Both the position numbers and the translations under genes were made by a program. The notes beneath the pieces are model-generated. The model saw only the letters and a program-made list of their open reading frames with translations, was not told where the DNA came from and did no database searches. This document shows, piece after piece, positions 1 to 9,287 of a stretch of 64,000 bases of DNA. How positions within the stretch are numbered: position 1 is the first letter of the stretch; each line of letters begins with the position of its first letter. Source of the stretch: Limnohabitans sp. 15K (lineage in GTDB: Bacteria; Pseudomonadota; Gammaproteobacteria; Burkholderiales; Burkholderiaceae_C). The stretch is from the NCBI RefSeq assembly GCF_002778285.1, contig NZ_NESM01000001.1, positions 1,572,501 to 1,636,500 of the forward strand. The letters run 5' to 3'.

Positions 1-129
1 CGGCAAAGTCGCCATCCAACCCAAAGGGGCCATGGACAAACCCACCAAGCCGTTGATGGCGATGAAGGTGACGTTGTTCGTGAAGAACAGCCCTTGGCAG
101 AGCGTGAGGAGGATGAGGTTAGGGTTCAT
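1..129 (-). CDS. MFS transporter, N-terminal 43 residues (runs off the window)
   Basis: The ATG lies at 127-129 and the frame runs leftward off the window, so only the first 43 residues are visible. They begin MNPNLILLTLCQGLFF and continue with a hydrophobic first membrane helix rich in N, T and G, then a short loop with MAPLGWMATLP. This pattern is typical of the first helix and loop of major facilitator superfamily permeases in betaproteobacteria. The substrate cannot be deduced. Seen: hydrophobic start and MFS-like loop. Inferred: inner-membrane secondary transporter. Confidence 0.6.
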   Translation of the reverse strand, partial: MNPNLILLTLCQGLFFTNNVTFIAINGLVGLSMAPLGWMATLP

Positions 130-150
130 GCAGGGCAGTGTAGTTGGCCG

Positions 151-1407
151 TCAGGGCTGCTTGCCCAAGTCTTGCAGCAAACGCGCGGTCAGGTACAAGC
201 GCGGCACGATGGAATCAATCTCGATGTATTCATCGCGGGCATGAAAGCCCCAGCCGGCCAAGCCCAGACTTTCCAACACCACCGCCTTGCCCGAGCCACT
301 GGCAAAGCCCGCGTCGGTGCCGCCGCCCGTGACAGGATGGAAAAACAAGGCCCGCCCATCAAGCTCGGCATAGATGGCTCGGGCACGTTGGGCCAAAGCC
401 ATCCCGCGCTCACCCGCCACATAAGGCGGACGCCCCACATCCATCTTGATGTGCACATGGGTGTCGGGCACCCGCTTGCTTTCTTGGGTCTTGGCGATCA
501 GGGCGGCTTTGAGTTTGTCGGCTGCATCGGGCTGGAGCAAGCGCACATCGGCCGTGGCCACAGCGCTCTCAGGGATCTGGTTGCGCACCAGCCCGCCTTG
601 GGCATGGGTCCAGTTGAGCTGGGCGCCTGGGATGTCCTTGGCAATGTGCTCGGTCGCCAGCATTTGGTGCGACAGCTCGATCAAGGCGTTGCGCCCTTCT
701 TGGGGTGCGGCTCCAGCATGCGAAGCACGGCCTTTGACCTCCATCGTGGCGGTCGCTGTGCCCGCAGCAGAGAGCAAAACACCTTCGACTTTGGCCATGC
801 TCTTGGCCGCTGTCGGCTCGTAAGACAGCACCACATCGTGCTCAGCAGCCAAAGACTGGATCAAATCACCGGAGCCGCCTGAACCGATTTCTTCGTCGGA
901 GTTGAACAAAACGGTGACGGTGGCAAAGTCATTCCAACCTTGTGATTGAAGCACCGCCAGCGCGTGCAGGATCACGGCGATGCCGCCTTTGTCATCAGCG
1001 ATGCCAGGGCCATACAGGCGGTTGCCGTCCAGCTTGTAGGGTTGCGTCGCCAAAATGCCTTCTGGGTAAACCGTGTCCATGTGTGCGATCAGCATGACCT
1101 TCAGACGCCCTTTGCCCGTCAACACACCTTTGACGATGGCGCGGTCGCTGTTGGTCGACTTGATACGTTCGGTCTTGGCACCCAACGCGTTGAGTCTGGC
1201 TTGGGCAAAATCGGCCACCCGCGCAATGCCGGCGATGTTGGCCGATCCCGACTCGATCAACACCAGTTTTTGCAAGGTGTCGATGACGGCGGCTTGCGCA
1301 GCTTGGGCCGCGGCAAACACCGCATCGTCACGCTTTTGTGCCGAAGCACCCATCGACAAAGCCAAAGCAACAGCGGCCAGGCAGGGCTTCAAAAGAATTT
1401 TTTTCAT
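151..1407 (-). CDS. Exported M20 family metallopeptidase (glutamate carboxypeptidase-like)
   Basis: Predicted periplasmic zinc peptidase of the M20/CPG2 type, which removes C-terminal acidic residues, for example glutamate from folates or peptides. It is about 418 residues from the ATG at 1407 (a second ATG sits two codons upstream at 1413). A signal peptide starts MKKILLKPCLAAVALALSM and ends at ASAQ. Metal-site motifs follow the family order: AHMDTVYP, GPGIADDKGG, the catalytic acid pair in NSDEEIGS, and GGGTDAGFAS near the C-terminus. A dimerisation domain is expected in the middle. It stands alone between an MFS gene and rsmE. The substrate is inference. Confidence 0.85.
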   Translation of the reverse strand: MKKILLKPCLAAVALALSMGASAQKRDDAVFAAAQAAQAAVIDTLQKLVLIESGSANIAGIARVADFAQARLNALGAKTERIKSTNSDRAIVKGVLTGKGRLKVMLIAHMDTVYPEGILATQPYKLDGNRLYGPGIADDKGGIAVILHALAVLQSQGWNDFATVTVLFNSDEEIGSGGSGDLIQSLAAEHDVVLSYEPTAAKSMAKVEGVLLSAAGTATATMEVKGRASHAGAAPQEGRNALIELSHQMLATEHIAKDIPGAQLNWTHAQGGLVRNQIPESAVATADVRLLQPDAADKLKAALIAKTQESKRVPDTHVHIKMDVGRPPYVAGERGMALAQRARAIYAELDGRALFFHPVTGGGTDAGFASGSGKAVVLESLGLAGWGFHARDEYIEIDSIVPRLYLTARLLQDLGKQP

Positions 1408-1509
1408 GGGCATGTGCATCCATCCAGTTGATGGCACATCGTAAGCGCTCAAGGCGTGGTGGGTACGCGCAAAAACCCTCACCGCGAGCGCCTTGGCGAC
1501 AGGCTGGGG

Positions 1510-2223
1510 TCAGAGCACCGTCAAGGCCGACAGCAGGGCCAAGGGCGCAGTTTCGGCCCGCAACACGCGCGCGCCCAAGGTGACGGGCAGAAAACCTGCC
1601 ACCAGCGCTGCCGCTTCTTCGGCGGGGGCCAAACCGCCTTCGGGGCCGCTGAGCACGACCACAGGTCGGGTGCTGGTGTTCACTGCCGCCAAGGACTGCG
1701 TGCCCTGCGCCAGCGAGAGCACCCAGCGATCTGCCGAGGCCGGCGGCTGCGCCAGCCACTCTTTGAGACTCAGCGCAGCGTGAATGGTGGGCACGCGGTT
1801 GCGCCCGCACTGCTCGGCGGCGGCCACAGCAACGCCTTGCCAGTGCGCCAGCTTTTTGTCGGCGCGCTCGCCCTTGAGCTTGAGCACGCTGCGCTCGGCG
1901 GCCAAGGGAGTGATGCTGGCCACGCCCAACTCGGTGGCTTTTTCGACCAACCAGTCCATGCGATCGTTGGCGGTGATGCCCGCCAGCAGGTGCACGGCAC
2001 GGGCCGCTTCGCGTTCCAGCAAGCGGTGTTCGCCAATGTCGACATCCACATCGCTGCGGCCCATGCGTGTGACGGTGGCGTCGAACTCGCCGCCCTCCCC
2101 GTTGAACAAGGTGATCACATCGCCCGGCTGCAGGCGCAGCACCTGCACATGGCGTGCAGCGCCAGCGGGCAGGCTGAGGGCCAAGCCAGTGTGCAGGGGG
2201 GTGGGGCAGTAAAAACGGGGCAT
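1510..2223 (-). CDS. rsmE: 16S rRNA (uracil(1498)-N(3))-methyltransferase RsmE
   Basis: SAM-dependent methyltransferase that makes m3U1498 in 16S rRNA. The protein is about 237 residues, normal for the family. It begins MPRFYCPTPL, carries an N-terminal PUA-like domain, and ends in a SPOUT knot with the diagnostic LSGPEGGLAPAE followed by LRAETAPLALL. The central DRMDWLVEKATELGV is also typical. A GTG two codons upstream (2229) overlaps the amgK stop; I prefer the ATG at 2223 because family members begin MPRF. It is probably co-transcribed with amgK upstream. Confidence 0.93.
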   Translation of the reverse strand: MPRFYCPTPLHTGLALSLPAGAARHVQVLRLQPGDVITLFNGEGGEFDATVTRMGRSDVDVDIGEHRLLEREAARAVHLLAGITANDRMDWLVEKATELGVASITPLAAERSVLKLKGERADKKLAHWQGVAVAAAEQCGRNRVPTIHAALSLKEWLAQPPASADRWVLSLAQGTQSLAAVNTSTRPVVVLSGPEGGLAPAEEAAALVAGFLPVTLGARVLRAETAPLALLSALTVL

Positions 2224-2225
2224 GC

Positions 2226-3344
2226 TCACATGCGCCCGTAAGCGAAACCGACCTGAGGCGTGGTGCCTTCGATCTCGTCGATCAGCTTGAGCAGCGGGCC
2301 GAGTTCACGGTAACGGTCGCAGGTGGTGCGGATGTAGTGGATGAAGCGCGGCGCATCGGCCAGGTATTTGGGCTTGCCGTCGCGCAAGGTCAGGCGGGCA
2401 AAGATGCCGGCAACTTTGAAGTGGCGCTGAAGGCCCATCCACTCCACGGCGCGGTAGAACGCACCAAAGTCGCTGTGCCAGTCTTCAAAGTCCATCAGCC
2501 CGGCCTTGCGGGCTTTTTCCCAATAGCGGATGGTGATGTCGAGCACAAAGTCTTCGTCCCAGGTGAGAAAAGCGTCGCGCATCAGGCTGGCGATGTCGTA
2601 GGTGATGGGGCCGTAGACCGCATCCTGAAAGTCCAGCACACCCAGCTGTTCGTTCTGAAAGGGCATCATCAAATTGCGCGGCATGAAGTCGCGGTGCACA
2701 TACACGCTGGGCGCGGCCAGGTTGCGCTGCACGATCAGGCCGAAGGCTTTGTCGAACACTTCGCGCTGCTCACCTTGCAGTTGCACGCCGCGATGCTGGG
2801 CCAAATACCAATCTGGAAACAAGCTGAGTTCACGGTTCAACAAAGCGGTGTCATACGGTGGCAGGACACCAGGACGAGACGCCAGCTGCCACTGCACCAG
2901 CGCATCGACCGACTGCATGTACAGGCCATGGTTGGCCTGGGGGCGTTCGGGGTCGATGGCCGACATCATGGTGGCGTCACCCAAGTCACTCAGCAGCATG
3001 AAGCCGTGGGCCTGTTGCCAGTCCAGCACCTCGGGCGCGTGCAGGCCAGCCGCTTTCATCAAAGCGGCGATCCGCACAAAAGGCTCGGAATTTTCTTTGT
3101 CAGGTGGCGCGTCCATCACGATTCGGCTGACGCCCAGCACGCTGTCCACCCGCAGGTAACGCCTGAAGCTGGCATCGGCCGAAGCAATGCGCAAGGTTTC
3201 GGGCAAAAGCCCATGCAGCTTGGCCACGCTGGACATCCAGGTGGTGAACAACCCTTGCCGCGTGGGGTCTGCCCAAGGCACAGCTTCAACAGGGGCCGTC
3301 AAAGCGGGCGATGAGGAAATGAGGGGGGAAGAAGGGTGGCTCAT
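2226..3344 (-). CDS. amgK: Anomeric sugar kinase AmgK-like phosphotransferase (MurNAc/GlcNAc kinase)
   Basis: Aminoglycoside-phosphotransferase-fold kinase of about 372 residues. The catalytic loop reads VHRDFMPRNLM and the metal-binding Asp lies in VLDFQDAVYGP, as in the APH/choline kinase fold. It sits divergently beside lptD-surA-rsmA, the classic neighbourhood of amgK in pseudomonads and betaproteobacteria. There it phosphorylates MurNAc and GlcNAc at C1 for cell-wall recycling. Its partner murU lies at 13963-14730 rather than adjacent. The ATG at 3344 is used; an in-frame ATG at 3356 is possible, and neither has a clear ribosome site. The family is clear; the exact substrate rests on context. 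Confidence 0.8.
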   Translation of the reverse strand: MSHPSSPLISSSPALTAPVEAVPWADPTRQGLFTTWMSSVAKLHGLLPETLRIASADASFRRYLRVDSVLGVSRIVMDAPPDKENSEPFVRIAALMKAAGLHAPEVLDWQQAHGFMLLSDLGDATMMSAIDPERPQANHGLYMQSVDALVQWQLASRPGVLPPYDTALLNRELSLFPDWYLAQHRGVQLQGEQREVFDKAFGLIVQRNLAAPSVYVHRDFMPRNLMMPFQNEQLGVLDFQDAVYGPITYDIASLMRDAFLTWDEDFVLDITIRYWEKARKAGLMDFEDWHSDFGAFYRAVEWMGLQRHFKVAGIFARLTLRDGKPKYLADAPRFIHYIRTTCDRYRELGPLLKLIDEIEGTTPQVGFAYGRM

Positions 3345-3457
3345 GGATAATCCCATTCTACAAAGCCTGTTGCGGCCTCAATATGTGGGGGACAGGCTGA
3401 TTGTTTTGTAACTTTCCCCATTTTGTGGCCTCTTCTTTCGCATTTTTCTGTTTGCCA

Positions 3458-5854
3458 ATGACCCCGCGAACGGCCCTTGGCTTTCGTCATGGGGCCATGG
3501 CTTTGCTGTGGGCTTCGAGCTTCAGTTTGTCTTGGGCGCAGCCTGCGCCACTGACACTGCGCAGCAGTCCTCTGCTGGAAGAAACGGTCTCAGATCGCCA
3601 ACGCTCCGAAGGAGCCGTCTTTGTCAAGGGCGCACAAATGACCGCACGTCCCGACATGGATTTGGTGGTCCAAGGCCAAGCCAGCATCCGGCGACCCGGC
3701 TTGGCTTTGAGCGCCGATCGGGTCGACTATGACCAAACGCAAGACGTGATCGACGCCAAAGGGCATGTGCGTGTGAGCACACCCACCAGTGTGTTCTCAG
3801 GCCCGCACCTGAGGCTCAAAGTCGACAGCTTCCAAGGCCGTTTTGAAAAACCGGAATTTGAGCTGTATGCCAGCGGTGGTTACGGACAAGCGAGCGAAGT
3901 CGAGTTTGTGGACAACGAACGGACCATCATTCGCCAAGCCAAGTACACCACTTGCCGCAGAACACCCGGCCCAGAATGGCTCCCCGAGTGGCTGATGAAA
4001 GCCGCGCAAATGACGATTGACGAAGAAGAATCGAGCATCCAGGCCAAAGGGGTCCAGCTGCGCTTTCAGGACATGGCCGTCTTCGCCGCCCCCTCGATGA
4101 GCTTGCCCCTGTCGAGCGAACGCAAATCCGGCTTTCTGCCGCCCTTGACCAGTGTTGACACGGTCAACGGCATTGAAATGGCTTTGCCTTATTACTTTGA
4201 CATCGCACCCAACCGCGATGCCACCGTGACCACGCACGTCATGAGCCAGCGCGGCATCGCCGCCGACACGGAATTGCGCTACCTCGAGCGCGACTACAGC
4301 GGTCAACTGCGCTTGAACCTGATGCCCTCTGACAAGTTGCGCGATGAGCGCCGCTGGGGCTTGTCCGCTCAGCACAACGGTGGCATTGACACCGGCATTG
4401 ACGGCATTGGGCGCATTGGTGTTGGCCTGTCCGTGAACCGAGTCAGCGACAGCAATTACTGGCGAGATTTCCCCCGATCCGGTTTGGCGCTGACACAACG
4501 CGTCATGCCCTCCACAGGTGTGCTGTCTTGGGGGCGGGGCGATTTCAGCATGAGTGCCCAAGTCCAACGTTGGCAAAACCTGCAAGAAGCCGCACCGCCC
4601 TACGACAGAGCGCCTCAGATCACCATGCGCTACGGCCAATGGAACGCAGAGGGCTTGGATTGGTCTGTGGTGGCTGACACCACGCGCTTTGAAGCCGATT
4701 TTTCAAGGGTTGCCAGCCTCGTCAGCGCAGGCACTTTGCCGCGCAACGGCGAACGCAGCTTCGTCCAGGCGCAGGTGAGTCGCTCTTGGATTAGGCCTTG
4801 GGGATTTGTCACACCCAAAGTGCAATTGGACGCCACCCGTTACCAGATGGACACCCCCTTCGCGGATGGCACAAGTACCGTGAATCGGGTTTTGCCAACT
4901 TTCAGCCTGGATTCCGGTTTGGTGTTTGAACGCGAAACGCGTTGGTTTGGTCGTGATGTGCTGCAAACCCTGGAGCCACGGGCTTTCTACGTGCGCACGC
5001 CGTACAAAAACCAAGACATGTTGCCGGTTTATGACAGCGGAGCGACCGACTTCAACCTGTCCACCATTTACAGCGAAAACAGCTATGTCGGCCATGACCG
5101 CCTGGTGGACAACGACTCCCTGACATTGGGTGTGAACAGCCGGTTTTTTGATGCGAGCAATGGCGCTGAAATGCTTCGGCTGGGTGTCGCACAACGCATA
5201 CGGTTTTCAGACCAACAAGTGGTGCTGCCGGGGCAAACGGCCAGCACCACGGGCTTGAGTGACCTTTTGCTCGGTGCACGTGTCCGCTGGGACGACCGAT
5301 GGTCGCTGGATGCCACCGTGCAGGCCAACAACCAAACACACGGCATCGACCGAACCACACTGCAGGGGCGCTACAACAAAAGCCCCTACCGAGTCATCAA
5401 TGCCGCTTACCGGAGCAACAAACTGCTCACACCCAACACCGAATTTGTGGATGTGGGCTGGCAGTGGCCTTTGAGCGACCTGATCGGCAGCACCGATCAG
5501 CAAGCAGAGACCGCTTGGTCTCGCACACCCGGGCAAGGGCTTGGGCCGGACCGCTGGTATTCCGTAGGCCGCCTCAATTACAGCTTGAAAGAGCGCAGCC
5601 TTGTCGACACCTTGGTGGGGGTTGAATACGATGCAGGCTGCTGGCTGGGCCGTGTGGCTTTTCAACGGCTGCAAACCAACATCAACACCGTCAGCACCTC
5701 CAGTGCCACCAGCCGTATTCTTTTTCAACTTGAGTTCATTGGTTTTGCACGCGTGGGCGCCAGCCCACTGAAAGTCCTTCGTGACAACATTCCCCGCTAC
5801 CAATACCTGCGTGACAGCATGGTTCAACCCAGTCGGTTCCAGCACTATGAATAA
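3458..5854 (+). CDS. lptD: LPS-assembly protein LptD
   Basis: Outer-membrane beta-barrel that, with LptE, inserts lipopolysaccharide into the outer leaflet. The protein is about 798 residues, the usual size. A signal peptide (MTPRTALGF... to SLSWAQ) is followed by an OstA/LptA-like jellyroll (roughly residues 45-200, including DVIDAKGHVRVSTP) and then a long barrel domain rich in aromatic alternation. Cys in YTTCRRTPG and DAGCWLGR match the family's conserved disulfides. The ATG at 3458 was chosen because it directly precedes the signal peptide; an upstream in-frame TTG at 3401 would add a poor leader. The stop overlaps surA by 8 nt, indicating one transcript. Confidence 0.95.
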   Translation: MTPRTALGFRHGAMALLWASSFSLSWAQPAPLTLRSSPLLEETVSDRQRSEGAVFVKGAQMTARPDMDLVVQGQASIRRPGLALSADRVDYDQTQDVIDAKGHVRVSTPTSVFSGPHLRLKVDSFQGRFEKPEFELYASGGYGQASEVEFVDNERTIIRQAKYTTCRRTPGPEWLPEWLMKAAQMTIDEEESSIQAKGVQLRFQDMAVFAAPSMSLPLSSERKSGFLPPLTSVDTVNGIEMALPYYFDIAPNRDATVTTHVMSQRGIAADTELRYLERDYSGQLRLNLMPSDKLRDERRWGLSAQHNGGIDTGIDGIGRIGVGLSVNRVSDSNYWRDFPRSGLALTQRVMPSTGVLSWGRGDFSMSAQVQRWQNLQEAAPPYDRAPQITMRYGQWNAEGLDWSVVADTTRFEADFSRVASLVSAGTLPRNGERSFVQAQVSRSWIRPWGFVTPKVQLDATRYQMDTPFADGTSTVNRVLPTFSLDSGLVFERETRWFGRDVLQTLEPRAFYVRTPYKNQDMLPVYDSGATDFNLSTIYSENSYVGHDRLVDNDSLTLGVNSRFFDASNGAEMLRLGVAQRIRFSDQQVVLPGQTASTTGLSDLLLGARVRWDDRWSLDATVQANNQTHGIDRTTLQGRYNKSPYRVINAAYRSNKLLTPNTEFVDVGWQWPLSDLIGSTDQQAETAWSRTPGQGLGPDRWYSVGRLNYSLKERSLVDTLVGVEYDAGCWLGRVAFQRLQTNINTVSTSSATSRILFQLEFIGFARVGASPLKVLRDNIPRYQYLRDSMVQPSRFQHYE

Positions 5855-7202
5855 GTTTTTCTCTCCTGCCCGCTCGGCTTTTGTAGCGTCGATCCTCGGC
5901 GCGACAGGTTTGCTCGGTGTGGGCACCACGCTGGCTCAAAACACCGCCAGCACTTCGCCAGCAACACCGCTTCGCCAAGCCGATTTCATCGTGGCTGTGG
6001 TCAATTCTGAGCCCATCACCAACCGCGAGGTGTACATGTTGCGCCAGCGTTTGGCCGCCGAGGCTGCGGGCCTCGGCGGCAAAAGCCCGGACCCCAGTGA
6101 GCTCACCCGCGCAGCGGTCGAGCAACTCATCAACGAAAAAGCGCAGCTGCAACAGGCGCGTGAGGTGGGGATCAAAGTCGATGCCGAAGCCATCGATCAA
6201 GCCTTGCTGAACGTGGCCAGCAGCAACCAGTTGTCGCGCGAAGACATGCTCAAGCGCTTGGCGCAAGAGGGGATCTCGCTGGGCGCCTTTCGCGAGCAAT
6301 TGCGCACCCAGCTGACACTTGCCCGATTGCGCGAACGTGAAATCGATGGCCGTGTCCGCGTCAGCGACCTGGAGGTGGATCAGTTCTTGAATGAACAGCT
6401 CAAAGCCCAAGCGGCCCAGCTGCCCGCCCAATTGAATTTGGGCATGGTCCTCATTGCCGTGCCAGAAAACAGCAGCGAGTCCGCCGTCAAAGCCTTGGCT
6501 GAACGCGCGGCCGATGTGGCCCGTCGCGCTCAAAGGGGAGACAACTTCGCCGAACTGGCCAAAACTTTTTCGCAAACGACAGACCAAGGCGCCAACGGTG
6601 GTGAGATGGGCCTGCGGCCTACCGACCGCTACCCCGAACTGTTTTTAGAGGCCACACGCGATCTGAAAGCCGGTGAAGTGGCTGGACCTGTGCGCTCTGC
6701 GGCAGGCTTTCATGTCCTCAAAGTGCTGGAGCGTCGCCAAGTCACAACCTTGATGGTGACCCAAACCCGTGCTCGCCACATTTTGCTGCGCCCGTCGAAC
6801 CAGTTGTCGCAAGGACAAGCTGTGGCCAAGCTCACCGAAGTGCGTCAGGCCGTGGTGTCTGGCAAAGCCGACTTCGCTGTGGTGGCCCGTGAACTGTCTC
6901 AAGACGGCAGTGCGCAAGAAGGCGGGGATTTGGGCTGGGCCAACCCAGGCATGTTTGTGCCCGAGTTTGAGCAAACCATGAACCGCCTGCGCCCTGGCCA
7001 AGTGGCTGAACCCGTGGTCTCGCGTTTTGGCGTGCACCTGATCGAAGTCACAGACCGCCGCAGCGCCCCCATGAGCGAACAAGAACAGCGCACCCTGGCC
7101 CGCAGCGCCCTGCGCGAGAAAAAGTTGGAGGAGGCCTATGCCACTTGGGTCGAAGACATCCGTGGCCGTGCCTACGTTGAGATGCGCGAGCCACCCCAAT
7201 GA
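5847..7202 (+). CDS. surA: Periplasmic chaperone and peptidyl-prolyl isomerase SurA
   Basis: Chaperone for outer-membrane proteins, including LptD encoded just before it. It is about 451 residues with a signal peptide ([13 protein letters not shown]... to TTLAQN), an N-terminal SurA_N domain ([16 protein letters not shown], roughly residues 45-160) and two parvulin domains. Parvulin marks include [16 protein letters not shown] in the first, and ARHILLRPS plus [16 protein letters not shown] in the second. The start at 5847 overlaps the lptD stop, and the stop overlaps the rsmA start as ATGA, so lptD-surA-rsmA is a translationally coupled operon. Confidence 0.95.
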   Translation: MNKFFSPARSAFVASILGATGLLGVGTTLAQNTASTSPATPLRQADFIVAVVNSEPITNREVYMLRQRLAAEAAGLGGKSPDPSELTRAAVEQLINEKAQLQQAREVGIKVDAEAIDQALLNVASSNQLSREDMLKRLAQEGISLGAFREQLRTQLTLARLREREIDGRVRVSDLEVDQFLNEQLKAQAAQLPAQLNLGMVLIAVPENSSESAVKALAERAADVARRAQRGDNFAELAKTFSQTTDQGANGGEMGLRPTDRYPELFLEATRDLKAGEVAGPVRSAAGFHVLKVLERRQVTTLMVTQTRARHILLRPSNQLSQGQAVAKLTEVRQAVVSGKADFAVVARELSQDGSAQEGGDLGWANPGMFVPEFEQTMNRLRPGQVAEPVVSRFGVHLIEVTDRRSAPMSEQEQRTLARSALREKKLEEAYATWVEDIRGRAYVEMREPPQ

Positions 7203-7972
7203 AACACATCGCGCGCAAACGATTCGGTCAACACTTCTTGACCGATGGCGGCATCATCGATGCGATCGTCGACACGATCAACCCCGAAGCAGGCCAGCCC
7301 ATGGCCGAGATCGGTCCGGGTTTGGCCGCCTTGACCCAGCCCCTGGTGGAGCGTTTAGGGCATCTCACCGTCATCGAGTTGGACCGGGATTTGGCCATGC
7401 GCCTGCGCGAGCACCCGCACCTGTCGGTGGTGGAGTCGGATGTGCTGAAAGTGGACTTCAGGGCTCTGGCCAGCCAAATGCTGGCCAAAACGCCCGGTCA
7501 CCACAAGATCCGCGTCGTCGGCAACTTGCCTTACAACATCTCCACGCCGATTTTGTTTCACTTGCTCGAGCAAGTTGATGTGGTCGAAGACCAGCACTTC
7601 ATGCTGCAAAAAGAAGTCATCGACCGCATGGTCGCCAAGCCCAGCACTTCAGATTACAGCCGCCTGTCGGTGATGCTGCAGTGGCGCTACGACATGGCCA
7701 ATGTGCTGTTTGTGCCGCCCGAAAGCTTTGACCCGCCCCCGCGTGTGGACAGTGCCGTGGTGCGGATGGTGCCTTTGGCCACGCCACCGGTGGTGAACGT
7801 CAAGACACTCGAAACTTTGGTGCAGGTGGCTTTTAGCCAACGCCGCAAGATTTTGCGCAACACCTTGGGCAAATGGTTGGATGAAAAGGGCTTTGCTGGA
7901 GAATTTGATCTGCAGCGCCGTGCCGAGGAAGTGCCCGTGGCCGAGTTCGTGGCTTTGGCGCAAGCGGTCTGA
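7199..7972 (+). CDS. rsmA: 16S rRNA (adenine(1518/1519)-N6)-dimethyltransferase RsmA (KsgA)
   Basis: Dimethylates two adjacent adenines in helix 45 of 16S rRNA late in small-subunit assembly. The 257-residue protein begins [16 protein letters not shown], the family's N-terminal signature. It has the SAM-binding motif [13 protein letters not shown], acidic ELDRDLA, and the catalytic NLPYNIS. The C-terminal helical domain contains [13 protein letters not shown]. The ATGA overlap with surA shows coupling, and a strong hairpin terminator follows about 50 nt after the stop. Confidence 0.96.
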   Translation: MKHIARKRFGQHFLTDGGIIDAIVDTINPEAGQPMAEIGPGLAALTQPLVERLGHLTVIELDRDLAMRLREHPHLSVVESDVLKVDFRALASQMLAKTPGHHKIRVVGNLPYNISTPILFHLLEQVDVVEDQHFMLQKEVIDRMVAKPSTSDYSRLSVMLQWRYDMANVLFVPPESFDPPPRVDSAVVRMVPLATPPVVNVKTLETLVQVAFSQRRKILRNTLGKWLDEKGFAGEFDLQRRAEEVPVAEFVALAQAV

Positions 7973-8021
7973 ACCCGTCTGAAGGAATCAAAAGCAGCCA
8001 AGGCCTAAACCCAGCGCCCAC

Positions 8022-8050
8022 GAAAAAGCCCGTCAGTGACGGGCTTTTTC
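8022..8050. terminator. Bidirectional rho-independent terminator
   Basis: A perfect 13-bp inverted repeat: GAAAAAGCCCGTC, loop AGT, then GACGGGCTTTTTC. It has a U-run on either strand, so it can end the lptD-surA-rsmA transcript from the left and the RNase-barstar transcript from the right. Confidence 0.92.
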
Positions 8051-8081
8051 ATGCGTGCCGACCGTGCGGCTCAACGGGAAG

Positions 8082-8288
8082 TCAGGCTGCGGCGAGCCAG
8101 TAACCCGCGTTGAATGGGCTGCTCATGCGCAGCGCCAAAGGCGACACGTCCACCAGTTTGTCGGTGGGCATTTTTTCGCCTTCTTCAATCGATTCGGCCA
8201 TCACGGCGTCTTCGGTTGTTTGTGCCTCAATCGCCCGTCCTGCTTGGCTGTTTTGCGCAGAACGGGCTACAGAAAAGAATAGAAGCAT
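8082..8288 (-). CDS. Small protein of unknown function downstream of barstar
   Basis: A 68-codon frame that starts inside the last codons of the barstar gene (22-nt overlap) and ends about 30 nt before the shared terminator. I do not recognise it. The first 25 codons look poorly coding. From about codon 26 onward (DAVMAESIEEGEKMPTDK) the codons match highly expressed neighbours, so translation may really begin at the internal ATG at 8201 and give 39 residues. The C-terminus SSPFNAGYWLAAA is hydrophobic. No signal peptide or clear membrane span. It could be a real small protein or the decayed tail of a longer gene. Confidence 0.35.
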   Translation of the reverse strand: MLLFFSVARSAQNSQAGRAIEAQTTEDAVMAESIEEGEKMPTDKLVDVSPLALRMSSPFNAGYWLAAA

Positions 8289-8686
8289 CGGAAGGGTATC
8301 TTCCTGTCTCCCCAGTAATCGGCGGTGTCACGGAAGATGTCCAGCAATTGCTCGCGGGCTTCCTTGTCAAATTTGACGTGGGCAGGAATTTGTTCCAGCA
8401 CCACGATGAAGCCTGGCTGTGGGCCCGACTTGTGCAAGGGGTCGGTCATGCAGTCGTACAAGGCGTCAAAATTTTTGCCAAAGTGCGAAGGCAAAGTGAA
8501 TTGCGCACCAATGAGGTCCAGCACGTCTTGTTTGCTCTGGGCTTGGGCCAGGTTGGCGTACAAAAAGTGGTGGCCCAACCCTTGGGCGGCTTCTTGCAGA
8601 TCGCTCACGCGGTAAGCGCGAATCGACTGCACGATGTTGGACCGCACGCCCTTCAGGGGCGCCTCTTGGTCGTGACGAATCGGCAT
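8267..8686 (-). CDS. Barstar family ribonuclease inhibitor
   Basis: Cytoplasmic protein of about 139 residues that should bind and block the RNase encoded just upstream. The barstar fold is visible in FTLPSHFGKNFDALYDCMTD (the conserved FGKNFDALYDCL-type helix with its acidic RNase-facing residues) and in FIVVLEQ with an acidic C-terminal helix ending KIPFRCFYSF. The ATG at 8686 has GGAG seven bases upstream; the ATG two codons earlier would have that GGAG abutting it. It follows the RNase stop by 34 nt on the same strand. The pairing follows from family knowledge and context. Confidence 0.88.
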   Translation of the reverse strand: MPIRHDQEAPLKGVRSNIVQSIRAYRVSDLQEAAQGLGHHFLYANLAQAQSKQDVLDLIGAQFTLPSHFGKNFDALYDCMTDPLHKSGPQPGFIVVLEQIPAHVKFDKEAREQLLDIFRDTADYWGDRKIPFRCFYSFL

Positions 8687-8720
8687 GTCCATCTCCGTGG
8701 TCTTTCTCTAAAATCAAAAA

Positions 8721-9134
8721 TCAAGGCTTGACGACTATCTTGCGAAAACTCGCGTAATGGTCTTGTGTGTAGTAACAGGCTTCTGGCTTGCGAGGGGCTT
8801 GCCCACCACAAACGATGCGCCGCGCTCCGCGATCCTTAGCCCCCGGCGTTCTGACGGTGTATTCAAGGTAAAACCCCCGTGCCTCACGGGGCAAAATTCG
8901 CTCTCGGTTGCCAAAAACAGTCCCGTCCTTCTCGTATGGAAAAGGACCTCCTTGATGGATAAGTTGGTACGTTTCTTGGCCTTCCCGCGGCAAATCTGTC
9001 ACCCACAGGGTGGGCAAATCTTGGGCATCGGCAGCTGGACGCGCATGCACCACAAGGGTGCAAATTGATAAAAACAACCCCAAAAACGCCGTCATCCAGC
9101 GCAAAGGGGTGGACATTGGTCGAGCCACCTTCAT
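8721..9134 (-). CDS. Secreted guanyl-specific ribonuclease (RNase Sa/barnase superfamily)
   Basis: Predicted exported microbial RNase of 137 residues. A signal peptide (residues 1-31, ending VVHA) precedes a compact domain with the N1/T1/Sa layout. Likely catalytic residues are Glu91 in FYLEYTV, Arg105 or Arg106 in GARRIV, and His126 in QDHYASF. Cys109 and Cys120 could form the disulfide seen in RNase Sa relatives. The substrate-loop signature GGPFPYEKDGTVFGNRE is typical. AAGG lies about eight bases before the ATG at 9134. The next gene encodes its barstar. Role inferred: extracellular or periplasmic RNA degradation, or attack on neighbouring cells. Confidence 0.88.
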   Translation of the reverse strand: MKVARPMSTPLRWMTAFLGLFLSICTLVVHARPAADAQDLPTLWVTDLPREGQETYQLIHQGGPFPYEKDGTVFGNRERILPREARGFYLEYTVRTPGAKDRGARRIVCGGQAPRKPEACYYTQDHYASFRKIVVKP

Positions 9135-9200
9135 GAAAACACCTTTCAGAACCTCCGGGTTAACCCGAAAACTCGAAGGCGCTAGTGTGAGGCAATCAAA

Positions 9201-9255
9201 CTAAAAAAGCAAGCGAATGCCCAATGAACAAGCAGGGCTTGTCTGGACATTCGCT
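9201..9255 (-). terminator. Rho-independent terminator of maeB
   Basis: Inverted arms AGCGAATG (9212-9219) and CATTCGCT (9248-9255), extended by CCA/TGG across one mismatch, with an inner CAAGC-AGG-GCTTG helix. Read on the minus strand it is followed by TGCTTTTTTAG. It lies 33 nt after the maeB stop and before the RNase gene, insulating the two. Confidence 0.8.
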
Positions 9256-9287
9256 GTTTAAGTGAGCGCAAGCTCTGGTTTTAAGCC

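Noticed and set aside
3797..4639. Minus-strand frame opposite lptD
   Set aside because: Shadow of the lptD barrel coding region; no start site or family signature.
7498..7560. A tRNA-like or other RNA gene in the first 10 kb
   Set aside because: I looked for T-loop (GTTCGAATC) and clover-leaf patterns here and elsewhere and found none; the stretch is rsmA coding sequence.
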